Origin: Nectonema munidae
Lineage: Eukaryota; Nematomorpha; Nectonematoida; Nectonematidae
Reading direction: 5' to 3'
DNA length: 64,000 bases
NCBI GenBank assembly: GCA_030549495.1
Contig: JAUIRK010000890.1
Coordinates: 223,501 to 287,500, forward strand
Positions 44,196-55,386 of this stretch are shown piece by piece (the stretch's first letter is position 1; every line of letters starts with the position of its first letter). The notes beneath the pieces are model-generated. The model was not told the DNA's origin, made no database searches, and saw only the letters and a list, made by a program, of their open reading frames with translations. The translations under genes were made by a program, and so were the position numbers.

Positions 44196-44960
44196 TAAAA
44201 TACCAAGTTCTCTGATGATTTGGTAATAATAGCAGACAGTGAAAAGGAAATGTAAAAAAGACTGTTTATGTGGCAATAATGTCTCGAAGGAAAAGGCCTG
44301 AGATTGAATTCACGTAAGACTGAAGTGATGAAAGTCTGTAGGAATGAAAACGCTGTGATAAGCATGGGATCGAATTGAAACAAGCGCAAGAGTTTAAGTA
44401 TTTAGGGCCAGTTATTGAAAAGGAAGGAGGTTGTAGTAAGGATGTACGTACAGTCAAGGTTGAATGCGAGTTGGGCAAAATGAAAGAAGTTATGACTGTT
44501 TTAAACGATAAAAAGCTGCCCATGAAACTGAAGGCCAACGTGTATTTAGCCATAGTGAGACCCGTCATGAATTACGGTTCAGAATCTTGGTGTCTGAAAT
44601 GAAAATGCTGAGAATGATGTTAAATGTGACAAGAAGAGATAGAATCAGGAATAAAGAAATAAGACGAAGAATAAAAGTAATGACGAGTGTGATAGATGTA
44701 ATCGAAAAGAACAAAATGAGATGAAATGGACGACACGTGCTGAGAAGGGAAAAAAGATGAGAAAATAAGGAAAGCATACGATGAGCAGGTAAAAGGAAAA
44801 GAGGAAGGCAAAGAATGAGATGGGGAGATGATTTGGAAGAAAGTATGAAAAAATTTGGTTTGAAAGAAAGCGATGCTACAGACAGAAAGCCTTGGAGAGA
44901 ATGGATCAAAGCCATCGACCCCCAATAAGGGGATAAGATGAAGAAGAAGATGTGAATTAT
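44196..44960 (+). pseudogene. LINE reverse-transcriptase fragment (second family)
   Basis: DDLVIIADSEKEM (about 44205; the reverse-transcriptase DD box), LEGKGLRLNSRKTEVMKV, then QEFKYLGPVIEKEGGCSKDV, KANVYLAIVRPVMNYGSESW, RGRQRMRWGDDLEESMKK and RKPWREWIKA near the end. This is the thumb and tail of a non-LTR reverse transcriptase with several frame changes, ending in an AAGAAGAAGATG tail. It is a different subfamily from the piece at 4850-5510. Confidence 0.75.
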
Positions 44961-46119
44961 TTGGATGAACAGTTTAGTGTATAGGAGATAAATCATGCTT
45001 ATGAGAGGAGTGTATTATCTTCGTTTTGACGCATACAGAATGTAGATGACCAAATCGCTATGATTCAGTTAAGGGAGGAATTATGAGCTAATTATACGCG
45101 TAAACACTACTCTTCAAATAGTAACCGAAGCACTATGCAAGTTAGTAAAACACACTTTTCCGTAACGACATCATCAAGCAATCAATATATATTCTTTGTT
45201 TATGCTTATTTTTAAGAACTGGAAAGAAGTAAGGGATCGTAGGTTGCATGCAATAAATTCAAAACGAAGTACATGAGAATAAAGTTTCTGTTGTTTTAAC
45301 TGTTTTAATTGCGGGATCCAACGAAAAGAAGATGTTTCACTTTTTGTAGATATATTTCCCAAATTGACGTTAATTTCTTGATGATAACTGAATCTCTACT
45401 CTAGTTTGCGCTTGCACTAAGATATGGTACTAGACACAAATTGCATTCAAATTTAATACCACTCAAAGAGACTATTAGAAATTTAGTTGTTGTAGTAGAC
45501 CTTATCAGAAAACACAATTTTGCACAAATGTCTTCCCATTCATTTATATAAAAATAAAAACACAGCAAATTTAAAAAGTTTTCTCCTATCAAATCATGAA
45601 CAAAGATAAATGAGTGTATAAATTGGGTTATACTGATTAAAAATTCTGAGAAAATTTCTAGAAGATATCAAAACATGTGATGGGTGATTTATTCAAAACA
45701 TTTTGTAAATGATCCTCTATATCACTTATCTCGGTCCCCTTGAGGCTTGAGATTTTTAAATGCTCGTGTTAAATCGTCTACTTCTAGATTCTGAAATTGG
45801 CTATGACTGCTAGAAAGCTTACAAATCTTAGCTCCCTATCGAATTCTGATTTAACCTTGCTACCACGTATTCCAGCCATTCCTAATATTCGGGCAATTAC
45901 CTGTAAATGAGGTGAACTTTGGAAGTCGGCTCAGTAAAAGTACCTTCTTTAGATTACTTTATTTCTTCTTTTTCATTATTTTCGTGAAATTTCATGTTGA
46001 AGCCTCATTGAAGTATTTTTGATTTGTTTTAGTATTCGTGCATTGATTATTATTTATAGTCATTTGAACTACGCCGTGTATACATGCGATGTGCGTGTAA
46101 GTACTGAATTATTGATTGC
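44961..46119. other. Gene-poor stretch
   Basis: A plus-strand frame about 45370-45560 reads LALRYGTRHKLHSNLIPLKE and looks somewhat protein-like, but I cannot assign it. Otherwise nothing is recognised. Confidence 0.35.
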
Positions 46120-46345
46120 TTTACAAATATTTTTGAGAGAAATGGGTTTTGACAAAAATAAAGAAAAAGAGATGACCATGTTGATTAATGTGTCTAGGAG
46201 AGATAGAGGGAAGCTAAATATCAAAGAATCTAAATGTCATGTTTGATTACTTTGGCTGTGAAGTAATTATATAAAATATGTATATTTGTAATAATAAAAT
46301 AACTGAATTTGTCTACCTTGATATTGGAAGGAGAGGAGGACAAAA
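46120..46345 (+). pseudogene. Small LINE reverse-transcriptase fragment
   Basis: Frames include KLNIKESKCHV and, after a frame change, ITEFVYLDIGRRGGQ. This resembles the LN..KSKVM...E.VDEFVYLG segment of a common non-LTR element family. Short and decayed. Confidence 0.35.
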
Positions 46346-46765
46346 AATTTTCTAATGATTATAACTGTCAAAAATATTTGATTGATTCATGTTATATAAA
46401 AAATAGTTAATAAAGTAATCGCTTTAAAAATATAATAATATTAAATAGCTTTAATAAATAAAGCTTCCACGTTACAAAGGGGAAGGAGAAAAAATTAAAA
46501 AAAAAAGGCAGCTTCATTTTCGAAACCGCTTGTAAAGATGTATTCACCTAAATAAACTTTTTAACTATCCTTTTTCAAGCCTTTCAAAGATTGGTTTTCC
46601 AAGATGAGCCTTCTGTTCCTCCTTTTAAATGAATTTGGTGGCCCATTTGGCGTCTAACGTTTGAATTTATATTTACTTAATATAACTAAGATCTCTGAAT
46701 GTTATATTTTCTTCATGTTTTTTTTAGATTTTTAACCTCCCACGCAAGATATATTCGTTGCAGTT

Positions 46766-49045
46766 ATGCAAAAGAAAGAATCTAATAAGCATGCCAGTAG
46801 TGGGGGTCGAGCTTTTCAAACGATGGGTTTTGATTGGCCCGTTTACAAAGCTATTCTTCACAAAGGCTACAAAATGCCCACGCCCATACAACGAAAGTGT
46901 ATTCCCGAAATCCTGCAGGGCAAGCGTGATGTTGTTGCCATGGCGCGGACTGGGAGCGGGAAAACAGCGGCCTTCCTACTTCCCATGATTCAAAAGTTGA
47001 ATGCTGCCCACACTCCAAATGTGTTGGACATTCGGGGACTCATCATCTCGCCGAGTCGGGAATTAGCCTTGCAGACGAGCAAGTTCTTCAAAGAATTCGC
47101 CAAGTACACTCCTCTCCGCTCCCTAACAATTGTGGGGGGAGATAAAATGGAGTCTCAATTCGCAGCTCTGCATTCCGTACCTGATGTCGTCATCGCTACA
47201 CCTGGTCGTCTGCTGCACGTGTGCATGGAAATGAATCTAAAGTTTGATAGCATTTGCATGGCCGTCTTTGATGAAGCTGATCGACTCTTTGAGATGGGCT
47301 TTGCTGAGCAATTGCGCGAAATCCTTGCCAGACTTCCGCTTTCCCGTCAAACCCTTCTTTTTTCGGCCACTCTTCCCTCCACACTCATCGACTTTGCCTC
47401 AGCCGGCTTGTCAGAACCGCTTTTGATTCGTTTAAATCTCGACCATCAGTTAAGCGAAACGGTAAAGTTGGTCTTTTTGGCCTGCAAGTCGGCTGACAAG
47501 TACTTTATTCTGCTGCACCTCTTGAAAAGCATCCTCCAAAAGAAGGAACAAGTTATCGTTTTTCTTCCGTCAAAGCACCACGTGGAGTTAGTTAGGGAGT
47601 TTTTAGCGCTGCACCACATCGACTCCTCCCACGCTTACAGCGCCCTTGACTCTTCTGCGCGGAAGGAAGAAGCTGAAAAGTTTTGCAAAAGAGAAACGAA
47701 CATCTTTATTGTAACTGATATTGCAGCCAGAGGCATAGACATTCCCCACTTGGATAATGCGATCAATTTCAGTCTTCCTAGCACTTCGAAACTTTTCATT
47801 CATAGGTGCGGGAGGGTTGCTAGGAACGGAGCTTCTGGCACAACCTACTCTCTGGTGTGTTGCAATGAAGTTGCTTACTTTGAGCAGTTGGCTTTCTTCC
47901 TTGAAACACCCACATTTTATCCCCAGAGTGAAGAAGAAATTCTTCGCACAGATGCCCTTTCTTCAAATTCCAAAGATCTAGTGCTTTGCTCAGTTCCCGC
48001 TAATGTCATCAATGATAATGCATTTTCCTTCGATTCTCCCGAAACAAATTTAGCGTCCCTTCACCGAGTCAGCGAAAAAGCGATGAAATGTTACGTAAAA
48101 AGCCGAGCTCCAGCTGAACACAAAGCTGTCAAAGCTGCAAAATCGCACTCTATTCTCCAACTATTTCCACATCCGATGTTCAGAGAAAACGTCAATCAAA
48201 GAGAAGATGAAACCCGGTGGCAGCTGATTAAAGCGATCAACACGTATAAACCCAAAATTACATCTTTATCAACACTCCCTCAACGCCAATCTATCAAAAT
48301 GCCAACAAATAGTGAGGCTGCTGCTTCCAAAAAAAATTCCACCAGAAAGGGGAGACAACAAAGAAGTGAGCTTTTGAAGCACGTGGGCAAAGCCCAGCTG
48401 GGAGGGGCGGAAGGAATGAGTAGTAAGTTTCGGGATGTCAAGTACTACATTTCGAATCAGCCAAAGAATTTTTTTGCTGAGAAAGGATTGATGCTTTCAT
48501 CGGAGTCAGCTTTTGAGATGTTACCCGATGAAGCTGTTTCAATCAAAAAGCAGAAAGATTTGCTCAGGTGGGATCGTGTGAAGAAAAAGTTTGTGGGCCC
48601 GGGGGATAATAATGCCTTAGGCGCAAAAGCTAAAAAAAAGATTAGAACTGAAAGTGGATCGCTCATTCCTTCTTCATATAAAACCAACCTGTACGAAGAT
48701 TGGCTTAAGACGAAAAGCGCAAGGCCTTATTCGGGCGAACGAGTAATTGTCAAAAACAATAACACCCTATTCCTTGAAGGAAAGGACCAAAAGCCTAAGA
48801 AGAATGTTAATTCTTTGAATACGAATTCATTTTCTGATTATCGAACTAGGAAAGGTCGTAGTAAGCAAAAGCGATTGAATGTGCGAAGTCAGAGTGATAA
48901 AATGCCGAACGCATTCGGAAAACAACGCCCTTCACTCAAATCGGCGGATGAGATCATCAAGAAAAGAAAGCGAAAACAAAAACTCAATTTCCTTCAAAAA
49001 AAGCATGAAAATAGAAATAAATCTTCCAAAGTTCGCAACACTTGA
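46766..49045 (+). CDS. DDX54: DDX54/Dbp10 DEAD-box RNA helicase
   Basis: Nucleolar ATP-dependent RNA helicase for large-subunit ribosome assembly (Dbp10 in yeast). Single exon, 759 residues. GGRAFQTMGFDWPVYKAIL and PTPIQRKCIP form the Q motif. Walker A ARTGSGKT is at 60-67, PSREL at 96-100, TPGR at 145-148, DEAD at 169-172, SAT at 200-202, ARGIDIP at 321-327 and HRCGRVAR at 346-353. The C-terminal third is basic, with the DBP10CT signature KKKIRTESGSLIPSSYKTNL (about 630-650) and a KKRKRKQK tail. It is a little shorter than human DDX54 (about 880), mostly at the N-terminus. The first ATG after a TTTTTTAG-like acceptor (46728) is used, so a short upstream coding exon cannot be excluded. The poly(A) signal touches the stop codon. 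Confidence 0.93.
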   Translation: MQKKESNKHASSGGRAFQTMGFDWPVYKAILHKGYKMPTPIQRKCIPEILQGKRDVVAMARTGSGKTAAFLLPMIQKLNAAHTPNVLDIRGLIISPSRELALQTSKFFKEFAKYTPLRSLTIVGGDKMESQFAALHSVPDVVIATPGRLLHVCMEMNLKFDSICMAVFDEADRLFEMGFAEQLREILARLPLSRQTLLFSATLPSTLIDFASAGLSEPLLIRLNLDHQLSETVKLVFLACKSADKYFILLHLLKSILQKKEQVIVFLPSKHHVELVREFLALHHIDSSHAYSALDSSARKEEAEKFCKRETNIFIVTDIAARGIDIPHLDNAINFSLPSTSKLFIHRCGRVARNGASGTTYSLVCCNEVAYFEQLAFFLETPTFYPQSEEEILRTDALSSNSKDLVLCSVPANVINDNAFSFDSPETNLASLHRVSEKAMKCYVKSRAPAEHKAVKAAKSHSILQLFPHPMFRENVNQREDETRWQLIKAINTYKPKITSLSTLPQRQSIKMPTNSEAAASKKNSTRKGRQQRSELLKHVGKAQLGGAEGMSSKFRDVKYYISNQPKNFFAEKGLMLSSESAFEMLPDEAVSIKKQKDLLRWDRVKKKFVGPGDNNALGAKAKKKIRTESGSLIPSSYKTNLYEDWLKTKSARPYSGERVIVKNNNTLFLEGKDQKPKKNVNSLNTNSFSDYRTRKGRSKQKRLNVRSQSDKMPNAFGKQRPSLKSADEIIKKRKRKQKLNFLQKKHENRNKSSKVRNT

Positions 49046-49051
49046 AATAAA
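49046..49051 (+). terminator. Poly(A) signal of DDX54
   Basis: AATAAA directly follows the TGA stop, giving a very short 3' untranslated region if used. Confidence 0.55.
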
Positions 49052-50159
49052 CTTTAGTGAAATCATATTTTTCTTAAACCTTCAATATAATGAACGATTA
49101 ATATTTTTGATAAGTCGATAATTGTCGACAAGTGGCGTAGGGAAAATAAAAAATGGCCAGGCCCAAACGTTTACATTTTTTTCTAAAAATAAAAATCTCT
49201 ATTTTCTCAGAAAATTACAAAGTCAAAAAAATTTTTACTAAAAAAGTTGAAGCATTTGGAATATTTTCGAAAAAATTCTCATCACTTCATCAATGCAGAT
49301 AGATTTGTATTATCTATATATATATATTAGTGATGGGAGGATTCCTTTTACGATGATGATTCCGAAAAAGGCCGATTACAATTTTTCTTGGTTTAGAAAA
49401 TTTACTTCAAATTTTAAAAAATCAGACTTTATATAGCGCATTCCCTATTCTCATTCAACAGTATGCAAGTTTATCAGAGAAAACTGTTATATTTAATAGA
49501 GATTTTTTGAAATAAAAGATTTCAGATGGTTCAGGCATATCCACACACTCACCCAAAGCTGATTTTGTTTTAGATTTAACTAAAAATCTAAAAAGCTACT
49601 AAAAGTTTTAGATTTAATGCATATATCTTTGAAACGAAGAGGTTTGTGTTTACCTTTGAAGAAAAGCCCACTCTATTTTTTCATGTTTTTCTTACCCGAC
49701 TTTTATGATCTTTTTTTAAGCCTCGTCAGCATATACTCTAGATCAGCGTTTGTCAACCTTGTAAAAAATTTAAATTCTTTAAAAGTTTTTAGGGCCCACT
49801 ATGAAGTTAAAAACACCGAAAATCTTTAACATTTTTTTAAAACTTTAATTTGAATTTTTCATTCCATTTAAGTTCAATATAATCTTCTAAAAACATTTTT
49901 TCTAGAAATTTTATGTTTCAAGAAAATTGATTTATCACCCATTCTTCTTTATTGAGTTTAAACAAGTCCTAAGCGATGATGTTCCAGCTAAAATTACGTA
50001 AAAAGTAAGTTTTTGAAAAGAAAAATTGATTTATTTGTTTATACGATGATGTCGAACTGATTCTTAAGAAAATTGCCCATCTGAATTCCATTTTGGGCCA
50101 TTCGTCCACTCTTGAGAAAAACGTGCTCTAAACACGTTCTCTCTGTTAAATATGGCTCA
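49052..50159. other. Gene-poor stretch downstream of DDX54
   Basis: AT-rich. AGATCAGCGTTTGTCAACCT at 49740-49759 resembles a hAT-Charlie-type terminus, and AGGGCCCAC near 49790 may belong to it. No gene. Confidence 0.4.
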
Positions 50160-50430
50160 TGACTGTAGGGCAAGCAATTTTTGACCTAAAAATCCTATTT
50201 TTTATGACTTATTTCACAAAAATTTTGAACGGAGGGAAAGTTTAAAGTTTTTTTCAATTAAAAAGACTCGCTCCTTAGATTATATTAGAATAAAAAAAAT
50301 GTAAAAATTTGGAGTAAAATAACTATAGTTTTAAAATAATATTTAATATTACCAAAAAAAATCCAAAAACGGAAGAAAAAGTTCAAACTTTTTTAAAATT
50401 GCTTTACAGTGACTTTTTGTTCTTTTTTAA
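50160..50430 (-). repeat. Dispersed AT-rich repeat, copy B (inverted)
   Basis: Ordered blocks CCTATTTTTTATGACTT, TCAATTAAAAAGACTCG, ATAATATTTAATATT and AGTGACTTTTTGTT are the inverse of 61080-61420 and, more distantly, of 5545-5835. Its right part overlaps the outer end of the inverted-repeat arm starting at 50354. Confidence 0.65.
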
Positions 50431-51372
50431 AAAAAATTGAGCTTATGACTATTGACTTTTGTTCGCCCTGGTTATTACCAATAGTACCACAAAATTTAAG
50501 TGAATATTCTACTTTTAAAGACCTAATAACGGTCATTTTTGACTATTGATTTTTTTTACATTTAGGCGTATCTAGAATTAGTTTTCAAAGGTTATTATTT
50601 CGTGCAACCACAATCAAATCCATGAATAGAAAAATGGGGATTTAGGTAAATGAATCATTGCAAATAATGAGGGGTGTAGAGGCTGCAGCAGCGCTCTAAT
50701 GCTTCTAGTTAAATATAATACAAAGACATACGCACCTTTTGTCAAAAATTGTACATCTTGTGGTGCAAAATTCATTCCAAGCGTGTAATTACTTCTATAT
50801 TATATATGCAGGTATAGTGAGTGTATAATTATCATCCATCGCATTCGTTTATCCGATGCAACGTTGGAAACAATGAAAAATACAGAAAGGAAGTGATCAT
50901 CATCATCAATAATTCATTCTACTCAGTTTATCTATACTTAGCAATGTGTTTAAGTAACTCGCGGTTAAAGAAAATAATGAGGTTGGCGGTTCGAGCCAAC
51001 TTTTCGTACTTGGGCAGTGTTCGCATTCCTGTCCAATTTTTGGCGGAAAACGTAAGCAAAGCTTTGTAAAATGCGCTTAGTTACAGTGGTGGCATATGGT
51101 ATACGTTACACTTCCAAATTACGTTACGATACGATAGATTTATTTAAAAAATATGATTCAATTTTCGTGCAAAGAAAAACTGCCCATATCAATGTTTTAT
51201 GTGTAATGACTTATTTGTAGACAAAAAATAGTAATAAAAATTTACTATGGAAAATATATAAACACAACTAATTTCGGATTATTATTTAATATTTCTGCTT
51301 TCATTTTAAGATTCGATTTCTTTATTGAAACTTTGTGAGAAAATTGTATAACTTGACAGTCTTATTATCACT
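50354..51372 (+). repeat. Inverted-repeat arm, left
   Basis: About 1 kb that matches 58144-59108 in inverse orientation at roughly 95% identity from 50530 to 51372. The outer part is interrupted by about 80 bp absent from the other arm. It includes landmarks such as GAGGCTGCAGCAGCGCTCTA. The arm's inner end is CTTATTATCACT, exactly where the truncated piggyBac-type copy begins. I see no convincing coding frame. Confidence 0.85.
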
Positions 51373-53991
51373 AAAAAATTAATTGTACACAATTCGCTCA
51401 ATCATATCTCTTCAATTTTCGTGACTTTTCCTAAAATCGCTACCTGCATATTTTCAAACCATTTTCATGGTAGTTGAATGACCCTTTCATGTCCAAAACT
51501 GTCAATCAAAATCAAAAATTAACATTTTCAGCAAAATTTTGACGTTATTTGTACTTAACCTTATAACTTAGGATCTATATTATATAATACCCGGAAATAT
51601 AATTATATACAGTTTTGAACGCATAACACTTTATATATTTAATTTTTTCAATAATCATGGCTACTTTTTAGATAATGTCAATAAAAATTTTGATTGATCA
51701 GAAATATATCTAATAAAATATTACTTCAAATTTTATATAAAATATATGTTTTTATACTAAATCGGCTATGCTCGTTTTATTTCTGGACTCATTTTTTACA
51801 TTTAGGATCTGAAAATACCTATAAGTATTAATCAAATTCGCGGTTTACTTCTAAAAATATTCTCTCTAATTTCAAATGAAATATAAGTTTTAAACCAAAT
51901 CGACCATACTAGTTTTATTTCTGAACATAGATTTTGCATTTAGAGGTTTTTAAATGTCAATCAATTGTGCCGTTTATGTCTAATATCTACAGAAATATTT
52001 TTGAAATTTAAATAAAATATATGATTTTATACCAAATTGAAGATGGTACTTTTATTTTTGAACTCACTTTTCGCATTTAGGGTTTCAAAATATCTGAAAG
52101 CTTCAATCAGATTTGCGGTTTACTTCTAGATACTGTCTTCAAAAATATTTTCAAAAAAATAAAATATCTGTTTTATACCAAATCGACTATGCTTATTTTA
52201 TTTGTGTACTGGATTTTGGATAATACGGTTAAAAAATATCTCGAAGTAGCAATTGAATTAGTAATGTATGCCTGAAAATCAGTTCTGTGAAAAATTTTCA
52301 AAAAACGGCTGCATATTAGATATATAGTAAAAATATACTTTTTTTTTTGTATATTTTGGCTTATAATACTTTCTACAATCATTTTGATTATGAAATATTT
52401 ATTAAAAAAAATAAAACGTATTATAAAATCTTTTGAAAATTTGTATGAGAGAAGGAACCAAGTTGAAAACTAATTGAAAAGAGAACATGTGAGCAAAACA
52501 AATAATTAAAAAAATATGTATCTTGACTAAATGGAAGATCTACCATGTTCTAATGAACTAGGAAGTGGTTTAATTATATAATATTAGGTGCTTCAAAAAC
52601 ATTTTGACTGTGAAAAAAAAGTTCCTCCTTTACAAATGAAAAATCTTTAAATCTATAGCTTATCATCTACGATTACAATTATCATTTAACTAAGATGGGT
52701 AGGAAATTTGAAAATTTAGAATAGGTCAGATTTATCAAAAATGGCACAGATGCCAATATGTGAGAATTTAGTCACTATCAAGATATTTTTTTAATTTAAA
52801 TTGAATTTGTTCATCTTTTTCCTTTTGCGTCAAAGATAATTTTTTAGATAAAGAACGTGGACAACTTTTTGTAATTGAACAATGAACACCACGAAAGATT
52901 TCATCAGAAAAAATCCTTTGAAATAAGATTGGTTGACAAATATTCAGGCTTGATAATAAAATACACGATACTGATAAAAAAAAGTCTTAGATCACCAAGA
53001 GATTCTTTAATCAGAATGCTTTGAGAGAGGAAAAAAGTAATTTTATCCTTATAAAAATTTTTTAACCTAAAATCATCAAGGAGACCCTTAGTTTTTTCTA
53101 ACAAAGATTGCAGAAAATAAATTTCTAATGAAAAAAGAGCTAACAAGAAAGGATCATCATAGATTGAATTGTAAAATTACATACTGTAAAAGTATAGAAG
53201 ATATGACGTAGAGACTACGAGCCGGTAACGAATTTGTAACCAAAAAGATGGTAGTCCTATCGAGATACCTAATTTACAGACATGAAATATTTTGAGGGCA
53301 TTAAACACCTAAAATTCGTTTATTAAATAAATTAAGAAAATAATTAGGAGAGAAATACTGCAAGTAGAATTTATTTTCAAGTTTATATATTTGCAATTGA
53401 TTGACAGGTTTAATCTATTTTTGACACGCTTATTTGATTTTCAAAAAAAAAATGAGCATCACCACTAAATTGGGCATACTTGAAAATGGTATATATGTGT
53501 AAAAAACTTTTTATAAGCATTTCAATAAAAATTTTAATTTTGACGTGAGCTGTCATATTTAAATCATTTTTTGACAGGTTTGATTGATTGCCATAAAAAA
53601 TAAACACCACAACTGGGTATATATGTATAAAAAAACTTTTTATAAGAATAAAAATTTTAATTTTGACAGGTTTAACTGATTTTCATAAAAAAAAGGAATA
53701 CTACTAGTAAACTCAGTGTACTTGAAAATAGGTATATATGTGTAAAAAACATTTTATAAGTATTTGAATAAAAATTTCTTTTTTGAGATCAACTGTCATA
53801 TATAAATCAATTTTTGACTGTTTCATTAATTTTGATAATAAAAAAATGATAACATCAGTGAATTTGGCATAGTTGAAATATATATATATATCATTAAAAA
53901 TATTTATAAAACTTATTCATATCTGAGAAAAATAGAGGGGACACTTTGCGTCCACAGCACTTGAGCGGACAGATTTAGCCCAGCACTAATA
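51368..53991. mobile_element. Non-autonomous piggyBac-type element, copy 2 (both ends truncated)
   Basis: Homologous to 35123-38169 from the internal CACTAAAAAATTAATTG to the terminal CAGCACTAATA. It lacks the left terminus with its G-rich block, the final bases of the right terminus and both TTAA sites. It keeps both internal repeat domains in reduced number and has some 450 bp near 52150-52600 and 75 bp near 52960 not present in copy 1. The junctions share short matches with the inverted-repeat arm (TCACT and GTCTC), suggesting rearrangement rather than transposition. Confidence 0.75.
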
Positions 53992-54282
53992 GTCTCTGTG
54001 AGAGAAATTCTTCAGAATTTGTGATTCAAAGTCGACGAATTTTCACAAACGATCAATTTACGTCTTCTTTGGAAAGATTGGACAATATAACTAATGCCGC
54101 TCCTTCTGTTTTCAAACTAAAATCCATGAATTCAAGTCTATTAGACCTTGTCCTCGATGTCAATATCCACACAGTTTATGCCTTGCATTATATACATGAT
54201 AAGCTTTTCCTAAAATCAACAAAATAGTATACACACTTTGGATGCTTACGGAACTAAGAGAAACATAAAATAGGTCAACCGG

Positions 54283-55386
54283 TTGATCAATAGCAATTAC
54301 TTTGTGCGCAAACTCTTTCGCTTCTCACTCCTCAAAATTCATATACTCAAAATGGCTGTCGTGCTGAATGAAAGCGTTTGTAACGCTCTGGAAACTTCTG
54401 TTGTCGTTGTGACGTGTCGTTCTGTGTGGATCGGAGCATTCTTCGTTATCATTTCTCTCAGCGGCATCTTTGTCAACACAAGCATGCACCGCTCCTTCAA
54501 GAGCTTGTCAATTGGAAATCACTTTTCTTACAAAAGCTTGGAAATTTCTTCCTACTCCTTGATCTTGTTCTCATGTATTTCATTGATAAAGTCTGTCTAT
54601 TTCTTAAGCGCTCCCCTGGTTCACTTCCAGAACGCTTACTTTTCAAAGAGTTGTGTACTGACATACACCAATAATTCTTTTCTGTTTCATATCAACGTCA
54701 CGTTTCTAATGACCTCGTTTGTCTATGTCTTCTTTTACTTCCTTAGAGTTTACAATGAAGTCAGTAAAAAACGCCTCTTTCAAAAGTTTCTTGACTTCTT
54801 TGACAAGGGGTACGGTCGAGCTTTGCTCTTTGTTGTCATTTTCATCCTCAATATTGAAGTTGAGTTTTTTCTAGTCAATACGAAATACAAATGTCCCAGT
54901 GGAGAAATTTGCTTTTTATCCTTATCGGAAAAGGCATTTCTCATTCTCACATTCTTTCTGATAAAAAACTTATTGATTCTTGCCATATTCTGCTTCGGAA
55001 TGTATCCCATACTTCTAACGATAAAAGAAATAAATTCATTAGGCCGAATGAATATCGCGCTCTCTCCTCAGTATGGATGCACCGCCCCAAACACCCTGCC
55101 CCATTTTCTGGTCAGGGCGAAGCTGAGAAGCAAGCAATTCATCATCATCTTCATCTCCATCTTCATTTCTTTTGTGATTGTTTACCTGGACTTCATCATC
55201 GCCTTTTTTTCCTTCGCCAAAAAATTTGGAAGAACACGCTGTTTTTCCATCTTCCTAACACCCTTCTTTTATGCGTATTACATGCATTTTATGCTTCTCC
55301 TACCAATCCTCGACAAGAATGTCCGCAAAGTTTTTCTCCCTTATCTGAAATGCTTGAAGAGAGGAACACACAACACCCTTTCATGA
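54283..55386 (+). CDS. Orphan seven-transmembrane receptor-like protein
   Basis: Single exon, 367 residues (344 if the ATG at 54352 is used, which gives a more usual short extracellular N-terminus with an NES glycosylation site). Hydrophobic segments: about 48-66, 88-108, 133-155, 179-198, 219-245, 285-311 and 321-342, with basic cytoplasmic loops. Cys124 before helix 3 and Cys204 or Cys210 in loop 2 could form the rhodopsin-class disulfide. The position of the DRY motif reads RVYNE, and the helix 7 end reads LLPILDKNVRKVF where NPxxY and helix 8 would be, so it is a highly divergent class A-like GPCR, perhaps a lineage-specific chemoreceptor. The family is not identified. It lies between the inverted-repeat arms, with AATAAA signals downstream near 55640 and 55735. 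Confidence 0.65.
   Translation: MINSNYFVRKLFRFSLLKIHILKMAVVLNESVCNALETSVVVVTCRSVWIGAFFVIISLSGIFVNTSMHRSFKSLSIGNHFSYKSLEISSYSLILFSCISLIKSVYFLSAPLVHFQNAYFSKSCVLTYTNNSFLFHINVTFLMTSFVYVFFYFLRVYNEVSKKRLFQKFLDFFDKGYGRALLFVVIFILNIEVEFFLVNTKYKCPSGEICFLSLSEKAFLILTFFLIKNLLILAIFCFGMYPILLTIKEINSLGRMNIALSPQYGCTAPNTLPHFLVRAKLRSKQFIIIFISIFISFVIVYLDFIIAFFSFAKKFGRTRCFSIFLTPFFYAYYMHFMLLLPILDKNVRKVFLPYLKCLKRGTHNTLS

Noticed and set aside
45174-45592. Possible exon pair on either strand near 45.2-45.6 kb
   Set aside because: Some segments look protein-like, but no family, splice sites or consistent frame could be supported.
49617-49829. 70-residue plus-strand frame after DDX54
   Set aside because: It overlaps a hAT-like terminus and has no conserved pattern.
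54021-54227. 68-residue frame just upstream of the receptor-like gene
   Set aside because: No recognisable motif, no clear splice donor to join it to the receptor, and a stop of its own.
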